64,000 nucleotides of DNA from Bradyrhizobium mercantei (GTDB lineage: Bacteria > Pseudomonadota > Alphaproteobacteria > Rhizobiales > Xanthobacteraceae). The notes beneath the pieces were generated by a model that was given only the letters and a program-made list of their open reading frames with translations, was not told the DNA's origin and did not search any database. This document shows positions 32,503 through 40,790 of the stretch, piece by piece. Within the stretch, counting starts at the first letter, position 1; the number at the start of each line of letters is the position of its first letter. The DNA is taken from the NCBI RefSeq assembly GCF_001982635.1, contig NZ_MKFI01000004.1, positions 737,609 to 801,608 of the forward strand. Direction: 5' to 3'. The translations under genes and the position numbers were made by a program.

Positions 32503-34443
32503 ATGTGCGGTATCTCGGGTATTATCGGCCGGCTTGACGAAAACAACCGGGCTGCGCTCGCTCGGATGAGCAAGGCCATGATCCATCGTGGGCCGGACGG
32601 CCATGGCACGTGGACCTCGACGCCGGATGCTCGCGGCTGGGGTGTCATGCTCGATCACCGCCGCCTCTCGATCCTTGATCTGTCGTCGACCGGCGCCCAA
32701 CCGATGGTGGATGACACAACCGGACACGTGATTTCGTTCAACGGTGAAATCTACAACTATGTCGCCTTGCGCAAACGTCTCGAGGGCGAAGGGCAATCGT
32801 TTCGGTCCAGCGGCGACACCGCGGTCATGTTGCGAGCACTCGGCCTGCATGGCCTGAAGGCAGTTGGATGGCTGCGCGGCATGTTCGCATTTGCAAGCTG
32901 GGATCCGCTGCAGCGACGGCTTCTGCTTGCGCGCGACCAGCTCGGCATCAAGCCGCTCTATATCGCGCAGTCCAGCGACCCGAACGCAACCTGGTCGCTG
33001 ATATTTGCATCCGAACTGCGTGCATTGCTGGCCTCAGGCTTGCTCGGAACGCCGCGTCTTGATCCGCAGGCGGTTGCGAGCAGCGTCTGGAACGGCTTTG
33101 TGGTCGGTCCTCGCACCGCCGTTCAGGGCGTTGAACTGCTCGCGCCAGGTCACTGCGTCGAGTTCGACGGGACAGGCCGTAAGGTAAACGAGGACGATTT
33201 CTGGCGTATCCCCGGAGACTCGCCCAAACCGACAATGGACGAGGCGACGCTTGCCTCGATCCTCGAAGAAGGCATGAAGCTTCACCTCGCCAGTGACGTG
33301 CCGCTCGCGATTTTCCTGTCGGGCGGCATCGATTCCTCCGCGATGGCGAATCTCGCGCAACGGACCGCTGACGCTCCGGTCCATACGTTCACGCTCGCGT
33401 TCGAGGACCAGCAGCTCAACGAAGCGCCGTTCGCAAGACAGACCGCTGCGGCAATCGGCACTCAGCATCACGAAGTGATGTTGACCGAGCAGCGGTTCGT
33501 CGACAGTCTGGACGACGCCCTCGACAGTCTCGACCAGCCAACCTTCGATGGACTGAACGCCTATTTCATCTCCCGGGCGATTCGCGAAGCAGGCTTTACC
33601 GTCGCGCTGTCAGGAACCGGCGGCGACGAGCTGTTCGGCGGGTATCCGACCTATCGCGATCTTCCGATCCTGCAGCAGTGGTGTCATCGGGGCCGCGCAT
33701 TTCCGAGACAATGGCAAGCCAAGGTTGCAGCCTTGTTGACCTGGCCGATGCGACGATCGTCACACCCCGTGCCGCCTCAAACGCGCTGGGCGAAGCTTCC
33801 GGACATGGTCGATCGCAGCAAAGATTTGCTGGCGCTATACCAGATGGCCTACGCGCTCTTCCTGCCCGGATTTCAAGGTGAATTGCTTGCACCGGATTTC
33901 GCGGGTGCGCTTGCGGACGGCCTTCCCGACGCGATGCGCCGGCGGCTAAAGACCGAAACGGCAGGCCGTACCGCCGTTTCCGCCATCAGCGTCATGGAAC
34001 AACGTCTCTTCCTGGGCGAACGCCTCCTGCGCGACAATGATGCAGCAAGCATGGCCAGTTCGCTCGAACAGCGCGTGCCGCTGGTCGATCACGTCTTGTT
34101 CGAAAGCGTCGACGCCCTGCCGGACCAGGCGCGATATCACCCCTTGGGGCGTAAAGATATGCTTCGGCGGATCGGATTGCGCGGGCTCGATCCTGCGATC
34201 TTCGAGCGCCCGAAGACCGGCTTTGTCATGCCCTTTGACCGGTGGATACGCCGCGGATTGAAGGATGCGATGGACCGGACGATGCGCGATCCGCAGGCGA
34301 TCGCACCCACAGGCCTAAATCCCGCGGCGGTCGAACGACTTTGGCGCGCCTTTCTCGACGGAGCGCCCGGCATGTACTGGTCGCGGGTCTGGTCCATCTA
34401 CGCGTTTGTCCGTTGGTGCCACCGCAACGGCGTCTACAAATGA
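32503..34443 (+). CDS. asnB: Asparagine synthase (glutamine-hydrolysing)-type amidotransferase
   Basis: 646 residues with both halves of the class. The N-terminal glutaminase starts MCGISGI (nucleophile Cys2), followed by RMSKAMIHRGPDG, LSILDLSSTGAQPM, FNGEIYNY. The C-terminal PP-loop synthase has IFLSGGIDSSAMANLA (about residues 272-285) and later SGTGGDELFGGYPTYR with RVPLVDH. Sites look intact. In polysaccharide clusters this family may amidate a uronic acid or another sugar carboxylate rather than make asparagine. No uronate biosynthesis gene is in the window. Gene stands alone behind a GTTAAC-rich region. Confidence 0.94.
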   Translation: MCGISGIIGRLDENNRAALARMSKAMIHRGPDGHGTWTSTPDARGWGVMLDHRRLSILDLSSTGAQPMVDDTTGHVISFNGEIYNYVALRKRLEGEGQSFRSSGDTAVMLRALGLHGLKAVGWLRGMFAFASWDPLQRRLLLARDQLGIKPLYIAQSSDPNATWSLIFASELRALLASGLLGTPRLDPQAVASSVWNGFVVGPRTAVQGVELLAPGHCVEFDGTGRKVNEDDFWRIPGDSPKPTMDEATLASILEEGMKLHLASDVPLAIFLSGGIDSSAMANLAQRTADAPVHTFTLAFEDQQLNEAPFARQTAAAIGTQHHEVMLTEQRFVDSLDDALDSLDQPTFDGLNAYFISRAIREAGFTVALSGTGGDELFGGYPTYRDLPILQQWCHRGRAFPRQWQAKVAALLTWPMRRSSHPVPPQTRWAKLPDMVDRSKDLLALYQMAYALFLPGFQGELLAPDFAGALADGLPDAMRRRLKTETAGRTAVSAISVMEQRLFLGERLLRDNDAASMASSLEQRVPLVDHVLFESVDALPDQARYHPLGRKDMLRRIGLRGLDPAIFERPKTGFVMPFDRWIRRGLKDAMDRTMRDPQAIAPTGLNPAAVERLWRAFLDGAPGMYWSRVWSIYAFVRWCHRNGVYK

Positions 34444-34499
34444 AGAACGATAGTGTATCGGCCTGGACGACGTAGGAACTCGCCACCTTGCCGGCACCT

Positions 34500-34778
34500 T
34501 CACTGAATTCCTCGCCGCTCACTCTGACCGTTCGTCCAATCGATAGCGTCGAACGCGAGTCCTCGCTTCAGCATCTCCGCCTCAAGATCGCCGGCATGCC
34601 GCTTCCATTCGGTCGTCGACCGGACTCGGTATTTTGGGTCTTTGCCGCTTGCCTCGCATTCATCGTCGGCCTCGAGCGCGCCGCGGATGGCCTCATATAT
34701 CATCCTCAGGCTGGCATCGGTGATCATACCGCAGGCCATCGGTTTCAGTGTCTCGATCTGATCGAAGTTTCTGCTCAT
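34500..34778 (-). CDS. Small hypothetical protein
   Basis: 92 residues from ATG 34778; an in-frame ATG at 34784 is also possible. It is helical with DQIETLKPMACG, SLRMIYEAIRGALEADDE, SGKDPKYRVRSTTEW and AGDLEAEMLKRGLAFDAI. No membrane segment. The ATG 34778 overlaps the stop of the 41-residue ORF upstream (ATGA), which supports both as real coupled genes. Function unknown. Confidence 0.6.
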   Translation of the reverse strand: MSRNFDQIETLKPMACGMITDASLRMIYEAIRGALEADDECEASGKDPKYRVRSTTEWKRHAGDLEAEMLKRGLAFDAIDWTNGQSERRGIQ

Positions 34779-34900
34779 GACCATTGTCGATCCTCATCTA
34801 CACGCGCTAGCGTGACTTTGATGAATTCGATCTCCTCGCTCGGGGGATCGATCACGATCGACGGCATGAACGCCTGGCATGCAGGGCAGTTGGACATCAT
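34775..34900 (-). CDS. 41-residue putative microprotein with CPxC motif
   Basis: Too short for most gene finders. Start at ATG 34900 or 34897. N-terminus is MMSNCPACQAF, a CPxC pair that could bind zinc or be redox-active. Then IVIDPPSEEIEFIKVTL, acidic, stop at 34777-34775 overlapping the ATG of the next gene. Ribosome site is weak. It overlaps a competing frame at 34794-34994, so only one of these two is likely real. I favour this one because of the four-base coupling. Confidence 0.4.
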   Translation of the reverse strand: MMSNCPACQAFMPSIVIDPPSEEIEFIKVTLARVDEDRQWS

Positions 34901-34994
34901 TCAGCAAGTGCTGACGATGGTGCCTCAGCTCTTCCAAGGCTTGGCGATCCTTCGACGAAATGTTGCCGGCAACAATCTGCTCGATGGCCTTCAT
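34794..34994 (-). CDS. Small overlapping ORF, doubtful
   Basis: 66 residues beginning MKAIEQIVAGNI with KDRQALEELRHHRQHLL, a helical start I recall from small rhizobial proteins. The C-terminal half (after NDVQ) reads in a frame overlapping the CPxC ORF and loses the helical character, so this may be a frame-shifted remnant of such a protein. Low confidence. Confidence 0.3.
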   Translation of the reverse strand: MKAIEQIVAGNISSKDRQALEELRHHRQHLLNDVQLPCMPGVHAVDRDRSPERGDRIHQSHASACR

Positions 34995-35402
34995 CGGAAA
35001 TGCGCTTTATAAAAATTAGCATAACTGCAATTTTTCTAGTAAACTTGCCAAATAGCTTCCTGACAAGAGCCCCGCCGTTGTCCTCGCGCGCTAGCGTTAA
35101 AGCTCGTTCCGTAAATGCCCGAACACTTCGGTTCGCATATAAGTTGCATCGAGCCAGCGCCTTCACCCAAGAGATGATCCGTCGCTAGTCGGAATCGGGC
35201 TGAAAGCGAACTAGTAAGTTCGATCGGACCAAATCGAGTCTCGGGCTAACGATCTACCTTGCACCGGCCATCATTCGGCCGGCGGAGGGAGCGATGCGAA
35301 GAGATAAGAATCCGCCGTGACCAAATCGCATGGCTCTCCGATCAGCCGGCACCGTCCTGGTTAGGAACACTTGCAGCAGGGGAATTAGGAACACTCCTCA
35401 GC
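34995..35402. other. Gene-free, island-edge region
   Basis: About 400 bp, AT-rich at 35000-35070, with no supported gene; the minus-strand frame 34897-35166 has no start signal or motif. CTAGCGTTAA occurs at about 35091, related to the CTAGCGTGAC at about 34806 and 26605. An 11-base direct repeat TTAGGAACACT occurs at about 35361 and 35385, next to the integrase remnant. Confidence 0.4.
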
Positions 35403-35693
35403 ATGAGGAAGCAAATCGGCCTGCCCAACGAGTTCAGCCTTGACGCCTGCCGGCAGGGGGGCATGACCGAGCTTGAAGAGGCAGAACTCACCGAGGGCCA
35501 AGGTCGAGCCCTATCTGCGCACCGCACCCGGGAGAGCTATGCCGGGTGTGCCAAACGGACCGAGGCGCCGATGTTGTCGGCGACCCGGAAACGGCACGCC
35601 CACATGCTTGCGAACCAAGCGGCAACAGACGTTCAGAATGCGGCTGCTAGCGCCGTTCAGAACGACAGATCGGAACCAACTAAAATCGCATGA
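35403..35693 (+). pseudogene. Decayed C-terminus of a tyrosine-recombinase (phage-type integrase)
   Basis: About 96 residues that read as the last catalytic part of an integrase. SLDACRQGGMTELEE aligns with the conserved box around the Arg-His pair, but the usual His (CRHGG) is Gln. GQGRALSAHRTRESYAGC aligns with the LGHxxxxTTxxY box, but the nucleophile position (usually the second Tyr of SYAGY) is Cys. The rest (AKRTEAPML, ATRKRHAHMLAN) is a typical tail. The N-terminal catalytic part is absent and no upstream part is visible, so it is a remnant. It lies 18 bp from the 3' end of tRNA-Gln. The assignment is from remembered family sequence and needs a search. Confidence 0.6.
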
Positions 35694-35711
35694 AATATCA
35701 ATGCGTTAAGT

Positions 35712-35786
35712 TGGCTGGGGCGGGAGGGATCGAACCTCCGAATGGCGGAATCAAAATCCGCTGCCTTACCGCTTGGCTACGCCCCA
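35712..35786 (-). tRNA. tRNA-Gln (anticodon UUG)
   Basis: 75 bases including an encoded CCA. The 7-bp acceptor stem pairs TGGGGCG (35780-35786 side) with CGCCCCA (35716-35722), discriminator G, then CCA. The anticodon stem GCGGA/TCCGC encloses the loop TTTTGAT with anticodon TTG. The T arm is GGAGG TTCGATC CCTCC. The 3' end faces the integrase remnant and polysaccharide region. Confidence 0.95.
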
Positions 35787-36006
35787 ACGCGCCGATCGAA
35801 GGCCTCGCCGGTCTATAGGGTGAGTCCCGTCATTTCAACTGGCCGGCGATCGAAAAGGCACGAAAGCCGCAGGATGATGAAGGCGCTCCCAATATAAAGC
35901 CACGCCACGGTGACCGAAACAGACCGCGCGATGTCCGTTCGGACTGTTGAGAGGCCGCCGGTTTCATGGGATGACAATTTGCAAACGCCTCGTCGGGAGT
36001 AACGCC

Positions 36007-37785
36007 ATGACCTACCGTGCGCCGATCAACGATATCCTGCTGTCCCTCAATCACGGTGCGGGGCTCGCTGCCGCCGTCGAGGCCGGCCATTACGGCGATT
36101 TCGACGGCGATATCACCGCTGCGGTCCTGGAAGAAGCCGGCAAGTTCGCCTCCGATGTGCTGGCGCCGCTGAACAAGGTCGGCGACGAGCACGGCATCAA
36201 GCTCGACAACGGCAAGGTGACGACCGCGCCGGGCTGGCCCGATGCCTATCAGCGCTGGACCGCGGCCGGATGGAACGCGGTGTCCGGCCCGGAAGCATTC
36301 GGCGGCCAGGGCCTGCCGCTTGCGATCAACGCCGCCTGCACCGAGATCTGGAGCGCGTCGAATGTCGCGTTCGGCCTCTGTCCGCTGCTGACGCTGTCCG
36401 CGATCGAGGCGCTCGACGCCCATGGCAGTGCCGAGCTGAAGAAGATCTATCTCGAGAAGCTCGTCACCGGCGAATGGACCGGCACGATGCAGCTCACCGA
36501 GCCCAATGCCGGCTCCGACGTCGGCGCGCTGCGCACCCGCGCCGAGCGCGCCGCCGACGGCACCTACCGCATCAAGGGCACTAAGATCTTCATCACCTAT
36601 GGTGAGCACGACATGACCGACAACATCGTGCACTTCGTGCTCGCACGATTGCCCGATGCGCCCGCCGGCACCAAGGGAATTTCGCTGTTCCTGGTGCCGA
36701 AGTTCCTGGTCAATGCCGACGGCTCGCTCGGTGCGCGCAACGACATCCACGCCTCCGGCGTCGAGCACAAGCTCGGCATGCACGCCTCGCCGACCTGCAC
36801 CATGACCATGGGCGACAAGGGCGGCGCGATCGGCTTCCTGATCGGCGAGGAAAACGCGGGCATGCGCTGCATGTTCACGATGATGAATCAGGCCCGCCTC
36901 GGCGTCGGCCTCGAAGGCGTCGGTATTGCCGACCGCGCCTATCAGCAGGCGCTGGCCTATGCGCAGGAGCGCCGGCAGGGCAAAGCACTGGGCCACAAGG
37001 GCGACGGCATGGATCCGATCATCGTGCATCCCGACGTCAAGCGCATGCTGATGCAGATGCGCAGCATGACGGCGGCGGCGCGCACGATCTGCTACGCCAC
37101 CGCGGTCGCGCTCGACGTCTCGGTGCGCGCCAAGGACGCCAAGGTCCGTGCCGACGCGGCCGCCCGCGGCGCGCTGCTGACCCCGATCGCGAAAGCGTTC
37201 TCCACCGACATCGGCAACGAGGTTTCCTATCTCGGCGTGCAGGTCCATGGCGGCATGGGCTTCATCGAGGAGACCGGCGCCGCGCAGCATTACCGCGATG
37301 CCCGCATCACCTCGATCTATGAGGGCACCAACGGCATTCAGTCGATCGACCTCGTCACCCGCAAGCTCGGCGCCAATGGCGGCGCCTCGGTGTGGGCGCT
37401 GCTCGATGAACTCGCCACCACCATCAAGCAGGTCGAGACCTCCAACGATCCGGCGTTCGGCACGACAGGCTCAAAACTGCGCGACGCCCATGCCGCGCTC
37501 GAGCGCACCAGCAAATGGCTGCTCGAAAGGCTCGCCTCCGCACCGAACGAGGCGCTCGCCGGCGCAACACCTTATTTGCGGCTGTTCGGCGCCACGCTCG
37601 GCGGCTGCATGCTCGCCGGCGAGGCGCTCGCCGCCAAGGCCAATGGCGAAGCCGAGCCGCAGCGCTATGTCGCCCTGGCGCGCTTCTTTGCCGAGAACAT
37701 CGCGGTGCAGGCGCCGTCGCTGGAGAAGACGGTGACGGAGAGCGCCGAAGCGGTGACCGGCGCGGACGCCGTGCTGGCGGGGTAA
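36007..37785 (+). CDS. Long-form acyl-CoA dehydrogenase
   Basis: 592 residues from ATG 36007 (GGGAG about 8 bases upstream), longer than classical acyl-CoA dehydrogenases (about 380) because of a C-terminal extension (from about residue 460). FAD-dependent alpha,beta-oxidation of an acyl-CoA. Motifs: MQLTEPNAGSDVGALRTRAE, KGTKIFITYGEHDM, NQARLGVGLEGVG, QVHGGMGFIEETGAAQHYRD, YEGTNGIQSID (catalytic Glu). This is the subgroup that includes 3-methylmercaptopropionyl-CoA dehydrogenase DmdC, so it may handle methylthio- or branched acyl-CoAs. First core-like gene right of the island edge; no cognate neighbour. Confidence 0.93.
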   Translation: MTYRAPINDILLSLNHGAGLAAAVEAGHYGDFDGDITAAVLEEAGKFASDVLAPLNKVGDEHGIKLDNGKVTTAPGWPDAYQRWTAAGWNAVSGPEAFGGQGLPLAINAACTEIWSASNVAFGLCPLLTLSAIEALDAHGSAELKKIYLEKLVTGEWTGTMQLTEPNAGSDVGALRTRAERAADGTYRIKGTKIFITYGEHDMTDNIVHFVLARLPDAPAGTKGISLFLVPKFLVNADGSLGARNDIHASGVEHKLGMHASPTCTMTMGDKGGAIGFLIGEENAGMRCMFTMMNQARLGVGLEGVGIADRAYQQALAYAQERRQGKALGHKGDGMDPIIVHPDVKRMLMQMRSMTAAARTICYATAVALDVSVRAKDAKVRADAAARGALLTPIAKAFSTDIGNEVSYLGVQVHGGMGFIEETGAAQHYRDARITSIYEGTNGIQSIDLVTRKLGANGGASVWALLDELATTIKQVETSNDPAFGTTGSKLRDAHAALERTSKWLLERLASAPNEALAGATPYLRLFGATLGGCMLAGEALAAKANGEAEPQRYVALARFFAENIAVQAPSLEKTVTESAEAVTGADAVLAG

Positions 37786-37862
37786 TTCAACAGCTCTCGT
37801 CGCTGTCATTGCCGTGTTCGCAGCACACGCGTTTGACGCACCCGTGCGCCTCATACACCGCC

Positions 37863-37888
37863 GTCGTCCCTGCGAAAGCAGGGACGAC
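37863..37888. terminator. Perfect 11-bp hairpin with GAAA loop (terminator or repeat unit)
   Basis: GTCGTCCCTGC / GCAGGGACGAC around GAAA, 78 bp after the acyl-CoA dehydrogenase stop. No run of T follows, so it is either a Rho-independent-like stem lacking its tail or a copy of a dispersed palindrome. The surrounding 37786-37995 has no gene. Confidence 0.5.
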
Positions 37889-37995
37889 GAGGGGGATCGT
37901 GCTCGATCCCATCTGTCAAAACAGCTTGTTCAGTGTCATCGCCCGGTCGAGCCGGGGGCTGACAGGTGATGATGGGGCTCGCGCCGTCGGGCAAA

Positions 37996-38982
37996 TCAGT
38001 GATCGCGAACCTGGCGCGGGGCAGGCCTTGCGCGGAGCCGACCGCCTCTTTTTGCTGTCGCCGGCTCGGTCGGACGCGTGATCGGGAACGTCTTGCGCAT
38101 ATGCGCGGCCAGCATCGCACAATAGTCAGTGGCGAAACGGGGCAAGGGACGCCGCTTGTCCCATGAGATGGTCAGGGGCTCTTGCAACACGCGGCGCCGG
38201 TGCATGAGACCGGCAATTCGTACGTCGTAACGCCAGCACTGAAGTTGGGAAGGAACGATCGCTACGCCGTGCCCTGCCTCGGCGAGCGCCAGCAAGGTGT
38301 GCGGGCTGCGGCTCTCGAACATGATCGTCGGTTTCAGTCCGGCCATGCGGCTTGCTGCATCGAAGGCGCGGCGAAATCCGAACCCGCTGTCCAGCAGCAG
38401 CAACGGAAACCCGGCGAGGTCGGCGATCTCGATGCTACGATGCGGACCAAGCGGCATCGCGGGATGGCAGGCCGCCAGCAGCTGCACAGGCCCAAGCGGA
38501 AGGCTGCCGAAGTGCTGCTCGTTCAGCCTGACCGCGTGCAGCAGGTTCTGCCCGAGATGGATCTCCCCGCGTTCGAGCATCGTCAATATTTCGCTGCCGG
38601 TCCCCTCCCTGATCCTTATCTCGACCTTGGGGTATCGCTCCGCGTATCGGTGGAGAAACGGCGACAACACGCTTTCGATGTGTTGCGGCGACCCGGCGAT
38701 CCTGAGAACTCCCGTGTCTCCCTGGCGGAGCAGCTGCGCCTGCTCCTTCAGCGAACTGACGCTGTTGAGCAGCAGCCGGCAGCCCGCGATCAACTGCTCG
38801 CCTTCACCGGTCAACAGCAGCCGGCGCCCGACCCGGTCGAACAGCCGCAGGCCGAGCTCCTGCTCGAGAGCGATGATCTGCCTGGACAAAGCGGGTTGGG
38901 CGATGCGCAACCGCATCGCTGCCTTTGAGACCGTGCCGAGTTCGGCCACGGTCACGAACGTGAGGGCCTGTCGAAGGTTCAT
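37996..38982 (-). CDS. LysR-family transcriptional regulator
   Basis: 328 residues. N-terminal HTH (LRQALTFVTVAELGTVSKAA, AQPALSRQIIALEQELGLRLF) and a substrate-binding domain (PLLLLDSGFGFRRAF, LALAEAGHGVAIVPS), ending with a basic tail. ATG 38982 has GGGAGC. It is divergent from the DUF1330 gene at 39101, which it may control. Effector unknown. Confidence 0.92.
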   Translation of the reverse strand: MNLRQALTFVTVAELGTVSKAAMRLRIAQPALSRQIIALEQELGLRLFDRVGRRLLLTGEGEQLIAGCRLLLNSVSSLKEQAQLLRQGDTGVLRIAGSPQHIESVLSPFLHRYAERYPKVEIRIREGTGSEILTMLERGEIHLGQNLLHAVRLNEQHFGSLPLGPVQLLAACHPAMPLGPHRSIEIADLAGFPLLLLDSGFGFRRAFDAASRMAGLKPTIMFESRSPHTLLALAEAGHGVAIVPSQLQCWRYDVRIAGLMHRRRVLQEPLTISWDKRRPLPRFATDYCAMLAAHMRKTFPITRPTEPATAKRGGRLRARPAPRQVRDH

Positions 38983-39100
38983 GCTCCCTTATACCACTAG
39001 GGCATAGGATTTGAGAGAATATATGCATTGGACATTATCGGGAGCGCCGTGGAGAGTGCTCTCAGGTTGCTGCTTGCGGCACAGGCATCAGGAGGTCCGC

Positions 39101-39505
39101 ATGAATTCGCGATGCAAGATCGGTCTGGTCATGTTGACGTGCGCAGCCTTCGGTGCGCTCGGCAACGCAGCACTCCATGGCGAAGCAAGACCGCCCGCCT
39201 ATCTGATCGGTCAAATCGACGTCACCGATCCCGATGGTTACGCGAAGGAGTATCTCCCGAGGGCGCGGGAGATCATCAAGGCACATGGCGGCAAGCTGGT
39301 CGCGGCTGCAGGCGCGGCGGCGACGGGCTCGCAGGTCGTCGCCGTTGATGGCAATCCACCGAAGCGCGTCGTCATCTACATGTATCCGAGCATGGAGGCG
39401 CTTTGGGCCTGGCGAAACGATCCAGCCTATGTGCAGGTTCGAGCCGTCGGCGAGAAATACGCCAGCTACCGCACATTTGCGGTCGAGGGTTCTGTCCCGA
39501 ACTAG
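39101..39505 (+). CDS. Exported DUF1330 domain protein
   Basis: 134 residues from ATG 39101 with an excellent AGGAGG site; an ATG at 39011 lacks one. The N-terminus (CKIGLVMLTCAAFGALGNAA) is a signal peptide or membrane anchor, followed by the DUF1330 ferredoxin-like domain: AYLIGQIDVTDPDGYAKEYL, HGGKLVAAAG, PKRVVIYMYPSMEALWAWRN. Most family members are cytosolic; an exported one is less usual. Function unknown. Confidence 0.9.
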   Translation: MNSRCKIGLVMLTCAAFGALGNAALHGEARPPAYLIGQIDVTDPDGYAKEYLPRAREIIKAHGGKLVAAAGAAATGSQVVAVDGNPPKRVVIYMYPSMEALWAWRNDPAYVQVRAVGEKYASYRTFAVEGSVPN

Positions 39506-39559
39506 CTCCGATCGGCGACGCACCGAATGTCGACAGCCGCGACTTGCATCCCGTGCAAG

Positions 39560-40609
39560 CTAGTTTCGAAACACCAGACAGCGCCCGCCGATCGCCTCTA
39601 GTCGTGCGCACAGCTGGTTGGCTCGCTCCCGGGTCGTCTCGGCGACCCGGAGCAGATACCAGGTGGCCGAACCGGGCCCGGCCATATGCGATCTCAGAAC
39701 AAGCGGCGCGCGATCGCCAAGCACGGGCGCAAATCGTTTCTGAAGTTGCAGGTAATCGGCAAGGACCCTGGATTGCGAGGGGCCGCCGGCCAATTGGAGG
39801 CCCCAAGGTCCCCACGCGGCTTGCTTGGCGATTGTGACCGATTCCTTTGGCGCCGCAGGAAGCGCCCTGATCAGCATGCCGCGCACGATGTCATCGCACG
39901 CCATCGCAGCGTCGGTGTGAACCCGATCCTCCACCGAATTCTGCGCCCATTCCTCGGCAGACTTGCCGGTGATGATCCTGACATAGGCGCGTGTTTCGCC
40001 CGGCAGGTTTCCACGTCCCGCCAGCCAATCCTGAACGCGCCGTGGACCACCATTATAGGCAGCCGCAGCAAGGCCGAGATTGCCGAACTGCTCACGCAGT
40101 TCGCGGAGCCAGCGCGCCGATTCCTCCAACGCAGGCAAGGGCTCGAACGGATCAGCCAGACCGCGCCAACGCGCGGTGCCAGGCATGAATTGGGCGATAC
40201 CCTGGGCACCGGCCGGACTGATCGAGTTGGGATCGAAATTGCTTTCCTGCCAGATCAGCCGGACGAAGAAATCGGGCGGCAGGCCGTTCTTTAGTGCGGC
40301 CTCCTCCAGCGCCTTGCAGTATTGCCGCGGCCCATCAGGCTTCGAACTCGTTGGTGTTGGCGCCGGAGACGGAGCGGATGAGGATTGCTGGTTCGACGCC
40401 GACCGATCGGCCGCAGCATTCTCGCCGACGCCCGGATTCGGACGAGCTGTTTCCGTTTGCGCGGGCTCGGCGTGTTGCGCGGCCGGCGTCACCGCCGGAT
40501 TGCCGATGGGTTCGGCGCCTGCCACACGGACGAACAGCAGAATGCAAGCCGAGCCGATGGCCGCTCGTCGAAATCGATGAACCCGCCGCGGCCTGGAAAG
40601 CGACTGCAT
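39560..40609 (-). CDS. Secreted lytic transglycosylase (SLT domain)
   Basis: 349 residues. Signal peptide (AAIGSACILLFVRVAGA), a disordered Pro/Ala/Ser linker (about 34-92), then the SLT domain: FVRLIWQESNFDPNSISPAG with catalytic Glu122, QGIAQFMPGTAR, AAAYNGGPRRVQDWLAG. The C-terminal part (AWGPWGLQLAGGPS, RLEAIGGRCLVFR) resembles a SPOR peptidoglycan-binding domain. Cleaves the glycan chain of peptidoglycan in the periplasm, possibly for secretion or division. Standing alone, convergent with DUF1330. Confidence 0.92.
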   Translation of the reverse strand: MQSLSRPRRVHRFRRAAIGSACILLFVRVAGAEPIGNPAVTPAAQHAEPAQTETARPNPGVGENAAADRSASNQQSSSAPSPAPTPTSSKPDGPRQYCKALEEAALKNGLPPDFFVRLIWQESNFDPNSISPAGAQGIAQFMPGTARWRGLADPFEPLPALEESARWLRELREQFGNLGLAAAAYNGGPRRVQDWLAGRGNLPGETRAYVRIITGKSAEEWAQNSVEDRVHTDAAMACDDIVRGMLIRALPAAPKESVTIAKQAAWGPWGLQLAGGPSQSRVLADYLQLQKRFAPVLGDRAPLVLRSHMAGPGSATWYLLRVAETTRERANQLCARLEAIGGRCLVFRN

Positions 40610-40737
40610 GAAGCGATCATCAAAACGAAGTATCTGTCGGCGCGATCATAGCATCGGCGCCGCCTGGCGGGCAGGAAATTTGCCGTCCAAAGCGCGATGA
40701 GATTGGGCTGATTCATCATCCCGCTTTGGCACATTGT

Positions 40738-40790
40738 TAGAGCATGATCTTTTCGGAAAACCGCTTCGCACTTTTCCGGATCATGCTCTA
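40738..40790. repeat. Dispersed intergenic palindrome
   Basis: 53 bp; arms TAGAGCATGATC and GATCATGCTCTA are perfect complements, with an inner CGGAAAA/TTTTCCG pair. This element is, to my knowledge, common in rhizobial genomes. Its end supplies the TAG stop of the VOC gene (40790-40788). Confidence 0.85.

Noticed and set aside
34897..35166. 89-codon minus-strand frame near the island edge
   Set aside because: No motif, no start signal; overlaps the more credible small ORFs.
35712..35786. Attachment-site duplicate of the tRNA 3' end inside the window
   Set aside because: I looked for a copy of the tRNA 3' sequence to the left and did not find one; the left border, if any, lies outside the window.
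35830..37290. 486-codon minus-strand frame opposite the acyl-CoA dehydrogenase
   Set aside because: Same explanation; composition and lack of start signals show it is a shadow.
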